DNA of 22,924 nt from a virus. Location of the stretch: positions 1 through 22,924 of the IMG/VR virus record IMGVR_UViG_3300010413_000181. One strand, written 5' to 3'. Both the position numbers and the translations under genes were made by a program. This document shows positions 5,801 to 13,244 of this stretch, piece by piece (positions within the stretch are counted from its first letter, which is position 1; each line of letters begins with the position of its first letter). Below the pieces are notes generated by a model, which ran no database searches, had not been told where the DNA came from, and saw only the letters and a program-made list of their open reading frames with translations.

Positions 5801-6301
5801 ATGGGTGAAGAAAAGAGATCACATCGCAGATCCCCACGAAGCACGGGTAAACGTGTAAGTGTAGAGGACCGCGTTAAAGCCTTTAAGTTGTTCGCCCAAG
5901 GATATCTGTTGAAGGACATCGCTACAGAGCTCAACGTGCACGTCAACACTGTTAAGCGTTTTCGAACCGAGGATGAATGGCAAAAGCGCGTTGATCAAAT
6001 TTACGACGAGGTCCTCGATCGTTGTGAGTTGGACTTAGTCAAGAGCGTGGAAGAGAGCTTACGCACCGTTCAAACTTTTAAGCTCAAACTAAAGCACAGG
6101 ATCCTTACGATCCCGGCCAACGCTATCCCGATCACTTTAATTACTCACCTACGAGACCTCCATGACCTCGAACAAGACTTGATGGGACAGCTCGTGGCGA
6201 GCAAGGACTCTGGTGAGCTTAGCTTTTATTCTGAAGAACAACTGGAGGGTTGTATTCGTGCAGAGAATAAGGGAGAGAGCAGCGGAAGAGAAGGCTCGTA
6301 G
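5801..6301 (+). CDS. terS: Terminase small subunit
   Basis: The 166-residue protein has a basic N-terminus and a helix-turn-helix around residues 24-56 (FAQGYLLKDIATELNVHVNT followed by VKRF), the usual DNA-recognition module of small terminase subunits. A helical middle part (about 60-135) would form the oligomerisation core, and the C-terminus is acidic and flexible. It binds phage DNA at the packaging start site and delivers it to the large subunit. Position directly before the large subunit and directly behind the late promoter supports this. ATG 5801 has AAGGTGA seven bases upstream. The end of the gene overlaps the large-subunit start by 44 bases. Confidence 0.85.
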   Translation: MGEEKRSHRRSPRSTGKRVSVEDRVKAFKLFAQGYLLKDIATELNVHVNTVKRFRTEDEWQKRVDQIYDEVLDRCELDLVKSVEESLRTVQTFKLKLKHRILTIPANAIPITLITHLRDLHDLEQDLMGQLVASKDSGELSFYSEEQLEGCIRAENKGESSGREGS

Positions 6302-7655
6302 ACACGTTGTACCTTATACGTGTTTGCGCATGCCGTCTTATCGTCCGCAGCCGTTCCATTGGCACATCGGCGACGCGTTGATGCAGGTCGCTGAGAGGGA
6401 GCTCAAGCGAGTCATCTTCTCTATGCCACCACGACACGGCAAGTCTGAGCTCTGTTCCGTATCCTATCCTCCACACTATATGTCTGGTGGCGAGGAGCGT
6501 AACTTGATCCTGGCTTCCTACGCTTCGTCGTTGGCCACGATCTTTGGCAGGAAGGCCAGGAACATAGTAAAGAGTCCTGTGCACAAGAGGATCTTTCACG
6601 GCGTGACGTTGGCCAAAGACCTTGGCAGTGCAGGATCATATTGGGCGTTGAACAATAAGAACGAGTTCGTGGCCGCTGGCGTGGGAGGAGGCATCACAGG
6701 AAAGGGTGGCGACCTGTTGATCGATGATCCGATTAAGTCGCGAGAGCAGGCTAACAGCGCTGTGTATCGAGAGAAGTTAAAGGACTGGTATCGCGATGAT
6801 GCTCTCACGAGGTTAGCGCCAGGAGGTGCAGTAGTAATTATAATGACGAGGTGGCACTATGATGATCTGGTCGGCTGGTTATTGCGTGAGTGGCCGGAAG
6901 AGAACTGGACCGTGTTCACCTTCCCAGCTATTCAGAACCGAGATCCCGTGTGGTACGATCAACGAACGCCAGGCGAGGCGCTTTGGGAAGCACGCTACTC
7001 TCTCAAGATACTCGAGAAGATCCGGGAGGAGTCCGGGCCGATAACGTTCAACGGACTTTATCAACAGCAGCCTTCGCGTGGTACGCAGGCCATCTTTCAA
7101 CTGCTTTGGATCAAACAGGACTTCAACGCACCGAAGGACTACGATGATCTTAAGAGGACCGGTAGAAAGTTTGCGAGGGTCGTGGCCTCGTGGGACACCG
7201 CCTTTGAGAAGAAGAAGCGCAACGCTTATAACGTAGGCACGTTGTGGGGAGAGGACAACGGGGACTACTATCTGTTGGACCTCTTGCGCTTTCGTGGCGT
7301 GTTTCCTGAAGTAAAGAAGCGCATCGTTGCCTTCCATGAGAAGTGGAAGACCGACGCGGTGCTCATTGAGCGTAAGGCTAGTGGCCATGACTTGCTCCAC
7401 GAGCTACGACACGAGACAGATGTACCTGTGATCGGGATAAAGCCGTGCGGTGATAAGATACAACGAGCCGACGCAGTCAGCGGAAGGTTCGAGGCGGGAC
7501 GCGTTCACATTCCAAGAATAGCTCCGTGGCTCTCTGACTATCTCTCAGAGGTAGACGAGTTCCCTGACACTGCATACCTCGACCAGGTAGACTCCACAAC
7601 GCAGGCGATCTCATGGATGAGTAAACACGGAACACAGGAGGCGATAGCGGCATGA
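6258..7655 (+). CDS. terL: Terminase large subunit (packaging ATPase and nuclease)
   Basis: The packaging motor has an N-terminal ATPase and a C-terminal RNase H-like nuclease. Walker A is PPRHGKS (57-63), Walker B DLLIDD (152-157), and a coupling motif TRWH lies at 197-200. Nuclease acidic residues are D313 in SWDTAF, E371 in VLIERKASG and D405 in RADAVSGRF, the set expected for metal binding. The protein is 465 residues if translation starts at GTG 6258. I prefer that start because GGAGGG (6244-6249) lies eight bases before it; the frame is open further up to a GTG at 6213 with no good binding site. The gene overlaps terS by 44 bases and the portal gene as ATGA. Identification is secure. 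Confidence 0.95.
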   Translation: MQRIRERAAEEKARRHVVPYTCLRMPSYRPQPFHWHIGDALMQVAERELKRVIFSMPPRHGKSELCSVSYPPHYMSGGEERNLILASYASSLATIFGRKARNIVKSPVHKRIFHGVTLAKDLGSAGSYWALNNKNEFVAAGVGGGITGKGGDLLIDDPIKSREQANSAVYREKLKDWYRDDALTRLAPGGAVVIIMTRWHYDDLVGWLLREWPEENWTVFTFPAIQNRDPVWYDQRTPGEALWEARYSLKILEKIREESGPITFNGLYQQQPSRGTQAIFQLLWIKQDFNAPKDYDDLKRTGRKFARVVASWDTAFEKKKRNAYNVGTLWGEDNGDYYLLDLLRFRGVFPEVKKRIVAFHEKWKTDAVLIERKASGHDLLHELRHETDVPVIGIKPCGDKIQRADAVSGRFEAGRVHIPRIAPWLSDYLSEVDEFPDTAYLDQVDSTTQAISWMSKHGTQEAIAA

Positions 7656-9172
7656 GCGAGGAACGACTAGAGTTTATAGTGTGCGACGACGCTAACGTCG
7701 TGTCTTGGTCAGCACTTGACGAGTTCGCGCTAAAGACCAGCGGCGAGGAGAAGTCACAGAAGCTCCCCACGGATCGCTTCGGCACAGAGTACTCCTTGTA
7801 TGGCGTCATGCCGCCGCTCCACGATCCTGATACACTGTTGTATCTCATGGAGCTCAACACGTGGCACGCTCGTTGTTGTAAGGCGAAGGCGCATGACACA
7901 GCGGGCATAGGTTTTGAGCTGGTGCCTGAGGGTGACGAGGTAGAGCCTGAGGTTCAGGCGTTCGTAGATGATCAAGACATAGACCTCACGCTCACTGAAG
8001 CGATGATAGACTTCGAGTCGTTGGGTGCTTTAGCCCTGGAGGTCGTACGTGAACTATACGCACCGGACGGACAACCTAAGATCCTGACTCACGTGCAAGC
8101 CAACACGCTGCGCGTGCACAAGGACGGCAACAAGTTCTTGCAGCGACGTGGTACCAAGAACCGTTGGTTCAAGCGCTTCGGTTATAAGGCAGACGTTGAC
8201 AAGGATGACGGCAAGGAGTACGCCGTAGGGACCTTGGAGCCGACGCGACGAGCAACGGAGATCATCTGGCACGCTGACTACTCGGGACGCTCTGACTTTT
8301 ATGGTTCGGCGCAGATCATTCCTGCGATCGGAGCAGTGGAGGGCATGGTTGCGCTGCGCGACTATAACATAGACTTCTTTAGACACTTCGGAGTGCCGAC
8401 CTTCGCGATCTATATCTCTGGTGACTATAATCTCGGCAAGCCAGTGAGGATCCGAAAGGAAAGTGGCGGCAGCGGAACGATCGGCGAGGAGTATGATAAG
8501 AACGAAGCCAACCACACGCGTACTAACTTCGAGCACGTGATCATCTCTACCATCAAGAACCATCTCGCAACGCTCGCTAAGAACCCACACGCTCCCATGA
8601 TTCTGGCAGTGCCGGGACAAACGCCAGAGTCAAAGGTCGAGATCAAGTTTGAGAAGCTTGCAGCGGAGGTCAAGGAGGCGTCGTTCAGGCTCTATCGCAA
8701 GGACAACAAGGATGAGATTCTCGTCGCCCACGGAGTACCTCCCTACCGGCTCGGTATCGCGGAGGTGGGTTCACTCAGCGGCAACACGGCCGAGGCCTCG
8801 GCGAAGATGTATCGAGACTCGATCATTCATCCACGTAAAGCCATGCTCGCTTCAATCGTGAACAACTTCTTTAAGGCAGGCTTTGAGAGCACGACTAAGA
8901 TAAAGTTCAACGACCTTGATCTAGAGGAGGGTGCAGCGGAACGAGACCTAGCAGACTTTATGTTTGAGAGAGGTGCGATGCGTCCGATAGATCTTATGAA
9001 GATCTTTGGCAGCAAGTTTGGACTTGAGCTTCCAGAGGAGGCGGACGAGCCTGGACTTTATCGATACTATATCAACGGAAAGCCGGTCGGAGATAGTGAC
9101 GTAGACGAAGCGTTCAAGAGCGTTGAAACACTTTTGTATAAAGCAGCAGTAAAGGAGGCGTCCGGTGGCTGA
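7652..9172 (+). CDS. Portal protein, PBSX-like
   Basis: The 506-residue protein matches the PBSX-type portal pattern. Residues 52-90 contain PPLHDPDTLLYLMELNTWHA followed by RCCKAKAHDTAGIGFEL, and the C-terminal third contains VPPYRLGIAEVGSLSGNTAE (about 361-380), typical of the wing and stem region in this family. Twelve copies would form the ring at the capsid vertex through which DNA passes. Length is normal. The gene sits between the large terminase and a minor head protein, the standard order, and its ATG overlaps the terminase stop as ATGA with AGGAGG upstream. Confidence 0.9.
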   Translation: MSEERLEFIVCDDANVVSWSALDEFALKTSGEEKSQKLPTDRFGTEYSLYGVMPPLHDPDTLLYLMELNTWHARCCKAKAHDTAGIGFELVPEGDEVEPEVQAFVDDQDIDLTLTEAMIDFESLGALALEVVRELYAPDGQPKILTHVQANTLRVHKDGNKFLQRRGTKNRWFKRFGYKADVDKDDGKEYAVGTLEPTRRATEIIWHADYSGRSDFYGSAQIIPAIGAVEGMVALRDYNIDFFRHFGVPTFAIYISGDYNLGKPVRIRKESGGSGTIGEEYDKNEANHTRTNFEHVIISTIKNHLATLAKNPHAPMILAVPGQTPESKVEIKFEKLAAEVKEASFRLYRKDNKDEILVAHGVPPYRLGIAEVGSLSGNTAEASAKMYRDSIIHPRKAMLASIVNNFFKAGFESTTKIKFNDLDLEEGAAERDLADFMFERGAMRPIDLMKIFGSKFGLELPEEADEPGLYRYYINGKPVGDSDVDEAFKSVETLLYKAAVKEASGG

Positions 9173-9599
9173 GATCAAAGTTCTCTCAGATAAGCGGATA
9201 GGACATGGCTTTTATTCTCGAAAGCAAGCTGATGTACGTCGACTTGAGCTCGAGATAACGGGGATCGGTTCTACGTTGGTGGACGTGACGCCGCCGCTCT
9301 CAGGAGCGGCGTTACTGGGCTTCGCTGTCACGGTGAAGAATACGAACCCTGCTCCTGGTACGGCGTTGTCTGTACTTGATCTTTATTACGGCTTGACAGA
9401 AGAAGAGCCCAACGTGGCAGGACCCCTGGATGACTCGAGGGATCACTGGGAGAAGGAGACGGGGTTTAGTAACCTGGCCGCTGAGGCGGTGTCCTATGCT
9501 CACTTTAGCCACGAGCCACCCACGTGGTTTGTGTTGAGGGCGAAGACCGCGTCAGGAACAGCAGGACTGCTGTTGACCCTAGATCTAGAGTTGAAGTGA
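9165..9599 (+). CDS. Hypothetical beta-rich structural protein, 144 aa
   Basis: The gene begins with GTG 9165, six bases after AAAGGAGG, and overlaps the portal stop by eight bases. The product appears to be all beta: LELEITGIGSTLVDV, ALLGFAVTVKNTNPAPGTAL, TWFVLRAKTASGTAGLLLTL and similar alternating segments, with no cysteines and no membrane segment. Position between portal and the MuF-like protein suggests a minor head or decoration component. I do not recognise a family. Being beta-sandwich-like, it could sit on the capsid surface, but this is inference. Confidence 0.75.
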   Translation: MAEIKVLSDKRIGHGFYSRKQADVRRLELEITGIGSTLVDVTPPLSGAALLGFAVTVKNTNPAPGTALSVLDLYYGLTEEEPNVAGPLDDSRDHWEKETGFSNLAAEAVSYAHFSHEPPTWFVLRAKTASGTAGLLLTLDLELK

Positions 9600-10330
9600 T
9601 GAAACTGTACTACGCTATAGCTCGGTACAACGGTTTAGTCGCAGTGAAGCGACGGTCCAAGACCGAGATCGAGCTCACTCGAAAGCTTGACAGGCTGTTC
9701 GCTAAGGCTACGCGACAGATGATGGCGCGCGTGAGAGAGCGTGGAGCACCGGAGGTCGTGTTGGCTGGCATGGTGGACGAGCTTGACGGGATCGTGTATG
9801 AGTCGGTGCTTCGCGAGGTTCCAGATGTAGGGGATCCTAGCGGGGTGCTTCGTGAGCAGACCTTTACAGCGTCGCGTAACACTATTGAGCGCATGAAGGG
9901 AAATGTGCTTGAGACACTGGCGGAGGCGAGGGACCTAGGTCTTGGGCAAGACGCAGCGGCGCGCATGTTGCGGGACAACTTTGAGCACATGTCTGACGGG
10001 GAGCTTAAACGAATTGCTCGCACCGAGATCAACGGTGCACAGAACACGAACAAGTTTGCTAAGTTTCAAAAGGCTCAGGTGCAGTACCATCAGTGGTGGA
10101 CTGCGAGGGACAACGATGTGCGGGACTCTCATGAAGAGATGCATGGGCAGATAGTGAGAGTAGGCGAGCGCTTTAGCAATGGAATGTTGCACCCGCACGA
10201 CAGGACGGGACCGATCGAGGAGTGGATCAACTGTCGTTGTACTATAGTTCCCTTCTTGATGCCGTCAGGTATGACGGCTCCGCGTGACGGACCGTTCTAC
10301 CAGAAGGAGCTTATAAAGGAGGCAGCGTGA
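9599..10330 (+). CDS. Phage head morphogenesis protein, MuF-like
   Basis: Residues 137-221 form the MuF core: IARTEINGAQNTNKF, then WWTARDNDVRDSHEEMHGQI, then MLHPHDRTGP and the closing NCRCTIVPF (C212 and C214). The N-terminal half is helical and contacts the portal in related phages. Minor head proteins of this type are packed in a few copies and are needed for correct capsid assembly or early infection. I chose ATG 9599, which overlaps the preceding stop as TGATG and gives 243 residues; the frame is open upstream to 9524, but that would create a 76-base overlap. Confidence in family is high. Confidence 0.88.
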   Translation: MKLYYAIARYNGLVAVKRRSKTEIELTRKLDRLFAKATRQMMARVRERGAPEVVLAGMVDELDGIVYESVLREVPDVGDPSGVLREQTFTASRNTIERMKGNVLETLAEARDLGLGQDAAARMLRDNFEHMSDGELKRIARTEINGAQNTNKFAKFQKAQVQYHQWWTARDNDVRDSHEEMHGQIVRVGERFSNGMLHPHDRTGPIEEWINCRCTIVPFLMPSGMTAPRDGPFYQKELIKEAA

Positions 10331-11514
10331 TGCCGTTTGGTAAGTATCAAAGCTTTGAAGAGTGTGTCTTGGACAATCAGGACAAGGAAAACCCGGAGGC
10401 ATACTGCGCTGCGATTCAAAAAGCAGCGGAGAAGGGGCTTGAGGGTCCCATCGTGTTTAAGAGCGCGTCTAAGCAGATCGTAGTAGGTCCGGTGCTCGTA
10501 CCTGGTGAGCCTGACCACGAGGGAGAAGCGCTCACGGAAGAGAAGATCGAGGAGGTCGCTCATGGTTTTCTGGAGCACTTTCGATACGTTGACGTGGAGC
10601 ACTCCTTGAAGCAGATCGCTGTACCTGTGACAAGTGATCTCCTACGCTTTCCCGAGACGCACGTGATTGACGGAGAGGAGGTCGAGCTTCCGGTAGGCAC
10701 CTGGATGTTAGGTTCAAAGATTCAGGACTCTGAGACGTGGAAGCAAGTGGAGCAGGGAGTGTTCAAAGGTTACTCCGTGATGGGAGTGTCCAGAGAACAG
10801 TATGAGGCTGCGACTAAGACGGCGGCCCCGCGAGGGATGATGTGGGACAACGGTATTCTGCGCAAGATCTTGTTAAGCGACTTAGGCGAGGACTGGATCG
10901 GCGTAGCGGTATCTATCTTGGAGAAGCCGTCCGTGTTTAAGAGTCGGTTCGTGGCCATTAAATCACAATCCGAGGATAGCTGGTGGAGTAAGTTATTCCG
11001 GTTCGACATAAAAGGAGCTTTAAAAACAAAACCTAAAACAAAGGAGGGAATGATCATGCCGTTGACTGACGACGACAGAAAAGAAGTTAAGGACATTTTT
11101 ATAGAGTCCTTGAAGGAAACGTTGCCCGGTGCTTTGAAAGAAGCACAGAGCAACGAGGAGCAGGAGAAAGCTCTTGCGGCTTTGCAGGGGCTCAAGCCGG
11201 AGGAGATAAAAGAGCTCGAAGGTTTGAAGGGGCTCAAGCCGGAGGAGATAGAAGGTCTTAAAAAGCTGGAGACTACTCCCGCACCTCCCGCAGACGAGGT
11301 CGTCAGCGAAGAGGTGAAGAAGGAAATGGAAGCGATGAAGAGCAGGATGGACGAGCAGGACAAGGTCATCGAAAAGATGGGCGAGTTCGCCAGCTCTGCT
11401 GTCAAGTCGCAGGCCCTGCCCGGTGCCGAGGACTTCGCCGCCACGAAGACCGAGGATGATAAGAAGGGCGGAGAGATCAAACGGGACTTTTTCGGTCGCA
11501 GAATCGGCGCCTAG
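10330..11514 (+). CDS. XkdF-like prohead protease fused to scaffold-like domain
   Basis: Residues 1-35 (MPFGKYQSFEECVLDNQDKE, NPEAYCAAIQKAAE) are a short module commonly found at the N-terminus of phage capsid proteases. Residues about 45-205 resemble the XkdF putative serine protease family (Peptidase_S78_2), including GTWMLGSKIQDSETWKQVEQ and the conserved FKGYSVMGV; H91 and S149 are candidate catalytic residues. From about 240 to the end the protein is helical and highly charged, as scaffolds are. It would guide capsid assembly and then process itself and other head proteins. ATG 10330 is preferred over GTG 10327 because AAAGGAGG (10315-10322) then has a seven-base spacing. It is 394 residues. 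Confidence 0.82.
   Translation: MPFGKYQSFEECVLDNQDKENPEAYCAAIQKAAEKGLEGPIVFKSASKQIVVGPVLVPGEPDHEGEALTEEKIEEVAHGFLEHFRYVDVEHSLKQIAVPVTSDLLRFPETHVIDGEEVELPVGTWMLGSKIQDSETWKQVEQGVFKGYSVMGVSREQYEAATKTAAPRGMMWDNGILRKILLSDLGEDWIGVAVSILEKPSVFKSRFVAIKSQSEDSWWSKLFRFDIKGALKTKPKTKEGMIMPLTDDDRKEVKDIFIESLKETLPGALKEAQSNEEQEKALAALQGLKPEEIKELEGLKGLKPEEIEGLKKLETTPAPPADEVVSEEVKKEMEAMKSRMDEQDKVIEKMGEFASSAVKSQALPGAEDFAATKTEDDKKGGEIKRDFFGRRIGA
11056..11514 (+). CDS. Nested in-frame scaffold protein (internal start)
   Basis: Inside the protease gene, AAGGAGG at 11041-11047 is followed eight bases later by the in-frame ATG 11056 (an earlier in-frame ATG at 11050 is too close). Translation from here would give a separate 152-residue protein starting MPLTDDDRKEVKDIFIESLK and made of charged helices, with a repeated GLKPEEI segment. 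The preceding codons are A-rich like an intergenic leader. This mirrors the known arrangement in lambda, where the scaffold Nu3 starts inside the protease gene C. It would give scaffold in excess of protease. Sequence supports the start; expression is inferred. Confidence 0.65.
   Translation: MPLTDDDRKEVKDIFIESLKETLPGALKEAQSNEEQEKALAALQGLKPEEIKELEGLKGLKPEEIEGLKKLETTPAPPADEVVSEEVKKEMEAMKSRMDEQDKVIEKMGEFASSAVKSQALPGAEDFAATKTEDDKKGGEIKRDFFGRRIGA
11187..11250 (+). repeat. 22-bp perfect direct repeat in the scaffold region
   Basis: A 22-bp unit beginning GGGGCTCAAGCCGGAGGAGA occurs at 11187-11208 and again at 11229-11250, exactly 42 bases apart, so the frame is kept. It encodes the repeated peptide GLKPEEI, 14 residues apart. 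A third, weaker LKKLE-type heptad follows. It is a likely site for slippage or recombination that would shorten or lengthen the scaffold by 14 residues. Confidence 0.9.
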
Positions 11515-11546
11515 CGACCTACAAAATTTAAACGGAGGTAAATATT

Positions 11547-12779
11547 ATGGCGTACACGACTGAACAGTTGTTGGCGTTTCTCGACGCCGCGATCAAGGGT
11601 CTGACCACCACGACAACTCTGGGAGCCAGCGTGCTGGAGCCTCAGCAGTTTGACAGGTTCGTAAGGGTCCTTCAACACAAGACCGTTGTCCTGCAGCGGG
11701 CCCGATTGCAGATCATGGACTCGAACCTCGTGGACATTGATCGCATCGCGTTCGCAAAGCGGATCATGGGACCACCGCCTACCGAAGGTCAGGCCAAGAG
11801 CGAAGGCGACTTTGTGTCTCCTGACTTTGCCCAACATCAGCTCATTGCAGCTGACATGCAGGGCGTGGTAGGAATTACGGACAAGATGCTTCGGCGCAAC
11901 CCGGAGAAGAAGGGTCTCATGGACACCATCCTTACGATGATGGCTGAGCGTGCAGGGCTTGATATTGAAGAGCAGGGCATCAAGGGGGACACCGGTTCCG
12001 CTGATCCGTTTTTAGCTCTCAACGATGGATGGCTTAAGCTTGCCAGGCGCAACGTAGTCGAGGACGCATTTGCCGCGTACGACGACGTGTCTACTCCTTC
12101 CTTCTCGACAGCTGTGGGAGAGACTGAGCTCACCGTGTGGTATGACGACGTGCCTATCACCGGCGGGACCTTCGAGATCTACACCACGTCTACTTCTGGG
12201 ACACTGGTCGCGGACGAGGACGGTGATGGGATCATAGACCAGGTCGCCGCTTCTGGCATATCCGGTACCATTGACTACGAGTCCGGCAAAATCGTGCTTA
12301 CGGGTTTGACCGCGTCCACTGACTACTTCGTCAAGTATACAGTCGACTCCTTTGACGTCGACGCTACGTCCGGTGTCCTCTATCCCGAAAACATGTTCGA
12401 CAAGATGATCGAGGTGGTGCCCAAGGAGTACTTTACCAGGCCCGGCGAGTGGGAGATCAACGTGCCTTGGAAGGTGCTCAAAGCCTATCGCAACATCTTG
12501 AAGGCGCGGGGCACTGCTCTCGGCGACGAGTACCAGATGTCAGGCAACGGCAGGGTTCGGGTGCCTTACGAGGACGTGTGGATCCAGTACGTGCCCAACA
12601 TGCCGACTAACCGCGCGTGGCTCACACATCCGGACAACACCATCTACGGAGTGTTCCACGAGGTGGAGGTCGAGCAGGAGAGGGAGGCGAAAAAGAAACG
12701 CACCGACGTGATCATCGATTGCGAGACCGACTACGACTACGAGGAGAGAGAAGCGACGGTCGTTGCACGAATCACTTAA
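11547..12779 (+). CDS. Major capsid protein (HK97-like fold) with inserted beta domain
   Basis: Placement after protease/scaffold, length (410 residues), and a strong binding site (CGGAGG eight bases upstream) fit the major capsid protein. Residues 85-150 (GDFVSPDFAQHQLIAADMQG, GITDKMLRRN, DTILTMMAERAGLDIEEQGI) look like the E-loop and spine-helix region of HK97-fold proteins, and residues 275-410 resume the fold (LYPENMFDKMIEVVPKEYF, PWKVLKAYRN). Between them, about 187-268, lies a Gly/Thr-rich beta domain ending GTIDYESGKIVLTGLTASTD, probably displayed on the capsid surface. It contains DEDGDGIID (223-231), an EF-hand-like calcium loop. The same signature recurs in the tail tube protein. 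Codon use is G+C-rich. Confidence 0.85.
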   Translation: MAYTTEQLLAFLDAAIKGLTTTTTLGASVLEPQQFDRFVRVLQHKTVVLQRARLQIMDSNLVDIDRIAFAKRIMGPPPTEGQAKSEGDFVSPDFAQHQLIAADMQGVVGITDKMLRRNPEKKGLMDTILTMMAERAGLDIEEQGIKGDTGSADPFLALNDGWLKLARRNVVEDAFAAYDDVSTPSFSTAVGETELTVWYDDVPITGGTFEIYTTSTSGTLVADEDGDGIIDQVAASGISGTIDYESGKIVLTGLTASTDYFVKYTVDSFDVDATSGVLYPENMFDKMIEVVPKEYFTRPGEWEINVPWKVLKAYRNILKARGTALGDEYQMSGNGRVRVPYEDVWIQYVPNMPTNRAWLTHPDNTIYGVFHEVEVEQEREAKKKRTDVIIDCETDYDYEEREATVVARIT

Positions 12780-12792
12780 CCTTTTCAGGGTA

Positions 12793-12808
12793 GGGCTCTT
12801 CGGAGCCC
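12793..12808 (+). promoter_or_regulatory. UUCG-tetraloop hairpin just after the capsid gene
   Basis: GGGCTC-TTCG-GAGCCC forms a six-base-pair, G+C-rich stem capped by a C(UUCG)G tetraloop, one of the most stable RNA loops known. It starts 13 bases after the capsid stop and ends 20 bases before the next ATG. It is followed by CTCCCC, not a T-run, so it is not a classical intrinsic terminator. It could stabilise the 3' end of the capsid message or mark a processing site. Confidence 0.75.
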
Positions 12809-12828
12809 CTCCCCGAGGAGGTAAAGAG

Positions 12829-13242
12829 ATGTCAACGATATTTACAAAAGCAGAGCTCTTAGCTTTACCGGGCCTGTGTTCTGACTGGAGAAGAATCATA
12901 GAGAACGATCCAAGGGATAGTGTCACGGCAGAGGAGATGATCGCGGAGGTCAACGCTAAGAACAACAACCCGAACAACTTAATAGTTTGGTTGATGAGCA
13001 AGGGCACAAAGTACGCAGAAGCCTTGATCGACGAAGGTGGGATTAACGTTGATACTTTTAACACTCGGGGGCAGACGGCTCTGTACTTGGCGGTCATGAA
13101 TGATGACACCTCTGTAGCGACTCCCTTAAAACAACGCGGCGCTTCAGACCTGTTCCCTACCTGTAAGAAGTGTAACCCAAGAAAATTAGCTTATAAGAAG
13201 GGTAACCCAGCTATGATCGCGATCATTGAGCAAGGAGGCTGA
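12829..13242 (+). CDS. Ankyrin-repeat-like protein in the head operon, 137 aa
   Basis: Residues 72-107 read as an ankyrin repeat: INVDTFNTRGQTALYLAVMN followed by DDTSVATPLKQRGAS, which matches the consensus with the DxxGxTxLxxA start and the LLxxGA end. Residues about 47-71 (NPNNLIVWLMSKGTKYAEAL, IDEGG) and 115-137 (CNPRKLAYKKGNPAMIAIIE) look like degenerate flanking repeats. The N-terminal 45 residues are helical, and a CKKC pair lies at 112-115. ATG 12829 has GAGGAGG (12815-12821) seven bases upstream; an upstream in-frame ATG at 12763 would overlap the capsid gene and is rejected. Ankyrin repeats bind proteins, so it may act in assembly or as a host-interaction factor. It is an unusual gene for this position. 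Confidence 0.75.
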   Translation: MSTIFTKAELLALPGLCSDWRRIIENDPRDSVTAEEMIAEVNAKNNNPNNLIVWLMSKGTKYAEALIDEGGINVDTFNTRGQTALYLAVMNDDTSVATPLKQRGASDLFPTCKKCNPRKLAYKKGNPAMIAIIEQGG

Positions 13243-13244
13243 AC

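Noticed and set aside
6219-7400. Several frames antisense to or in other frames of the large terminase gene
   Set aside because: The terminase is certain from its motifs, and these frames have no binding sites or recognisable content.
10770-11480. A 236-codon minus-strand frame opposite the protease/scaffold gene
   Set aside because: Its Ser- and Phe-rich content is what results from reading Glu/Lys codons backwards; no ribosome binding site or context supports it.
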